Part shown: in pieces, positions 42,711-44,238 of the stretch
Numbering within the stretch: the stretch's first letter is position 1
Layout of the letters: each line of letters begins with the position of its first letter
DNA from: Planctomycetota bacterium
GTDB taxonomy: Bacteria > Planctomycetota > SZUA-567
DNA: 44,238 nt
Assembly: GCA_031270685.1 (NCBI GenBank)
Contig: JAISXA010000139.1
Coordinates: 1-44,238, forward strand
Direction: 5' to 3'
Translations under genes and position numbers: made by a program
Notes under the pieces: generated by a model
Seen by the model: only the letters and a program-made list of their open reading frames with translations
The model's database searches: none
What the model was told of the DNA's origin: nothing

Positions 42711-42738
42711 AGTGTACGGGTTTCCCGCTTCCGCACAA
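42711..42738 (-). promoter_or_regulatory. Weak promoter candidate for the lipoprotein operon
   Basis: TTGTGC (42733-42738) and TACACT (42711-42716) are 16 nt apart on the minus strand. The -35 matches only 3 of 6. No better pair was found in the 170-bp gap between the Nudix gene and the lipoprotein. Confidence 0.3.
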
Positions 42739-42799
42739 GTGATTTTGTCGAATTTTGCGCAAATCCGCCGCGGACCTTCCCGCAATCGCATTCACGGCA

Positions 42800-43288
42800 T
42801 TACATCCGGACAAACGACCAGGACAAGGGGCGCTCCCTGTCGTACGGCATATAGCCGTGGAAAAGCCGCGGGTCGTCGTCAAAAACCAGGGGCAGAAAAT
42901 AGCGGTCGCCTTCCCACATCGGGAGCTTCGGGAGATCGGCGAGGGAAACCCAGGAAAGCCGCCCTTCCTCATTCCGGGAAAACGGCTCCCCGGAGAACCC
43001 GTCGATCAAATAAACGAAACCCAACCAATCCTCCCCTTTCGGGCCAAAATTGGTCCAGTTCACCGTACCCCTTAATCGCATGGACATCACATCTATGCCC
43101 GCTTCCTCGCGAATCTCCCGGATCATGCACGTCGCGGCATCCTCCTCCCTTGCCATCTTTCCGCCCAGTCCATTGTACTTCCCGAATTGGTCGTCGTGGG
43201 GTCGGGCGTTTCGGTGGACCAAAAGTGTCTTGGCGCGATCCGGAGACAAAATATAGCCGAGAGTTCCGACAATCGGAGTATAACGCAT
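42800..43288 (-). CDS. Nudix hydrolase (MutT-like)
   Basis: The protein has 162 residues. The Nudix box is complete at 43-65: G-x5-E (GKMAREE), then REIREEAGI. WTNFGPKGEDWLGFVYLID is the usual following strand. The substrate is unknown; 8-oxo-dGTP sanitisation and other nucleoside diphosphate hydrolysis are possible. The start at 43288 matches the family N-terminus (MRYTPIVGTLGYI). A longer start at 43333 would begin exactly at the edge of the repeat element and lacks a ribosome site. Confidence 0.9.
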   Translation of the reverse strand: MRYTPIVGTLGYILSPDRAKTLLVHRNARPHDDQFGKYNGLGGKMAREEDAATCMIREIREEAGIDVMSMRLRGTVNWTNFGPKGEDWLGFVYLIDGFSGEPFSRNEEGRLSWVSLADLPKLPMWEGDRYFLPLVFDDDPRLFHGYMPYDRERPLSWSFVRM

Positions 43289-43333
43289 GCCAGTAAATCG
43301 GTTCTTCCGACGAATTTGTGGGTGGTTTTGCAT

Positions 43334-43532
43334 AGTGGACTTTTGGAGGAAATCGGGCCAACCACCGCCCGATTTCCTCCAAAGATGTTACTGCTTACGG
43401 GCCAATGGGTTGATTTTTCGTCCTGTCGGGCGATGCCGCCGACCTTGCAATAATTCCCGACGCAAAATGTAAACCCAAGAAACTTTGGAGAGAATCAAAC
43501 GGCGGTTTGTTTGATTTTCTCCAAAAGTCAAC
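43334..43532 (+). repeat. Type 1b element, intact copy 3
   Basis: AGTGGACTTTTGGAGGAAATC opens hairpin B, whose right arm is GATTTCCTCCAAAG. The core differs from type 1a but keeps CAATGGGTTGATTTTTCGTC and CCTTGCAATAATTCCCGACG. Hairpin A pairs TTGGAGAGAATCAAAC with GTTTGATTTTCTCCAA. It closes with AAAAGTCAAC. It is near-identical to the copy at 44056 and occupies the gap between the Nudix and small-protein genes. Confidence 0.92.
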
Positions 43533-43586
43533 TTCATATAATATATTGAATTTAAAAGCATTAATTATTGTGACGTAAAACGGAAG

Positions 43587-43817
43587 CTAAAAATGACCCA
43601 CAGATTCGTCAGAGGAAGCCAATTCCAAACCCATTTCCTTCGCCATGGTGATTATCCGCTGGATGATCACGGGATTATCGGGCGACGCGGAGTCGAACAT
43701 GTCCGGGTCGACGCCTTTCATGATAAGCTTTATTTTGGTAGGCGCGACCAAACCCTTGTCGCCTTTGGTGCGCAATTCGATCAACCTGTCGATCATCGCC
43801 TTGATATTTCCGGGCAT
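43587..43817 (-). CDS. Small conserved-looking protein of unknown function (76 residues)
   Basis: Starts at ATG 43817 (MPGNIKAMIDRLIELRTKGD) with GGAAGG 4 nt upstream. The sequence is soluble and mixed-charge, with APTKIKLIMKGVDPDMF and NPVIIQRIITMAKEMGLEL suggesting two helices around a short strand. No known motif is recognised. An upstream extension of the frame to 43958 is arginine-rich and not like coding sequence, so it is excluded. A strong promoter lies at 44020-44047. The gene stands alone between two near-identical type 1b elements. Confidence 0.65.
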   Translation of the reverse strand: MPGNIKAMIDRLIELRTKGDKGLVAPTKIKLIMKGVDPDMFDSASPDNPVIIQRIITMAKEMGLELASSDESVGHF

Positions 43818-44019
43818 GGCACCTTCCGAATTCCGACCGCATGGCGGCGACGGTAAAAGAATCGCGGATAGCGGGATCCCGCGCAACATGGACAGAAATG
43901 CCCGTCTCCGAAGCGTCGTCGAAAAAGGCGACGATAAGCGCGAAACCGCACGCCGCACGAATGCGGCGCTATTCGGGATTTACTGACAACCCCCCGGGGT
44001 AAATACGGGCGAACGTTAT

Positions 44020-44047
44020 TTAATACGGGAGTTGCACTTCCTGTCAA
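44020..44047 (-). promoter_or_regulatory. Promoter of the 76-residue protein gene
   Basis: On the minus strand TTGACA (44042-44047) and TATTAA (44020-44025) are 16 nt apart, a full -35 and a 4 of 6 -10. The -35 box is 8 bp from the outer end of the adjacent type 1b element. The leader is about 195 nt and shows no other feature I can name. Confidence 0.6.
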
Positions 44048-44055
44048 CAACTTTA

Positions 44056-44238
44056 TGTGGACTTTTGGAGGAAATCGGGCCAACCGCCGCCCGATTTCAT
44101 CCAAAGATGTTACTGCTTACGGACCAATGGGTTGATTTTTCATCAGGTCGGGCGATAGCGCCGACCTTGCAATAATTCCCGACGCAAAATGTAAACCCAA
44201 GAAACTTTGGAGAGAATCAAACGGCGGTTTGTTTGATT
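44056..44238 (+). repeat. Type 1b element, copy 4, cut by window edge
   Basis: TGTGGACTTTTGGAGGAAAT opens hairpin B; the right arm reads GATTTCATCCAAAG, one change from copy 3. The core repeats copy 3 closely (GATGTTACTGCTTACGG, CCTTGCAATAATTCCCGACG). The hairpin A left arm and loop are present and the window ends inside the right arm. Same orientation as copy 3. Confidence 0.92.

Noticed and set aside
42628-42799. Cobalamin riboswitch ahead of the operon containing corrin genes
   Set aside because: No B12-box-like sequence or riboswitch layout was seen here or before cbiF; only a simple inverted repeat is present.
3871-44238. CRISPR array made of the repeated hairpins
   Set aside because: The units are dispersed between genes, vary in orientation and length, and are not separated by regular spacers. 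No cas genes are present.

Overview
The window comes from a GC-rich, diderm (Gram-negative) bacterium that is probably anaerobic. Evidence for a double membrane is a Sec-exported LolA-like protein, a lipoprotein with a lipobox and an MMPL/RND lipid-type transporter. Evidence for anaerobic life is the early-cobalt (CbiF/G/H/J) cobalamin branch, pyruvate phosphate dikinase, and paired phenylacetate-CoA ligases with an ACT protein. Chemotaxis (CheB/CheY/CheX) and a PilT motor suggest motility. The phylum cannot be fixed by reading alone; the gene content fits a deltaproteobacterial or PVC-type (Planctomycetes/Lentisphaerae) lineage. Almost all genes lie on the minus strand. The exception is a plus-strand block of four genes at 19.2-22.9 kb.

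Layout. 1-2.6 kb: ppdK, cut by the left edge, with a good promoter. 2.9-3.7 kb: a receiver protein with an unrecognised N-terminal domain. 4.2-7.3 kb: pyrR, a possible small membrane ORF, pyrB and pyrC (pyrimidine synthesis). 7.5-8.7 kb: pilT. 8.7-13.3 kb: a complete branched-chain/hydrophobic amino acid ABC importer, livKHMGF. 13.9-18.5 kb: a soluble signalling set made of an HD-GYP response regulator, a FIST sensor protein and a hybrid histidine kinase. 19.2-22.9 kb (plus strand): paaK, a double-ACT protein, paaK and a flavin-binding PPOX-fold protein. 23.0-28.7 kb: a sugar-type ABC importer of the RhaS/LsrB kind under a SorC-family regulator with tandem promoters. 29.2-31.8 kb: a receiver-CheX fusion, CheY and CheB. 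32.0-32.8 kb: a metallophosphoesterase. 33.0-42.6 kb: one nine-gene run of lipoprotein, RND transporter, LolA-like protein, cbiF, cbiG, cbiH, cbiJ, xerC-like and coaD, with several 4-nt start/stop overlaps. 42.8-43.8 kb: a Nudix hydrolase and a 76-residue unknown protein.

The most unusual content is between the genes. Nearly every long intergenic gap carries palindromic elements of two related kinds. Type 1 (about 195-200 bp) has outer ends CAGTGGACTTTT, a hairpin at each end and a roughly 100-bp core. Type 2 (about 130 bp) has two hairpins joined by a short core containing CTTGTGCCGCAAG. Both share the outer end GGACTTTT. Stems differ between copies by paired changes on both arms. One type 2 copy sits inside a type 1 copy. 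One chimeric copy fills the whole gap between two convergent genes and supplies the stop codon of one of them. Two near-identical type 1 copies bracket the 76-residue gene. No transposase is present in the window, so these would be non-autonomous or structural elements. They are the best candidate here for something undescribed.
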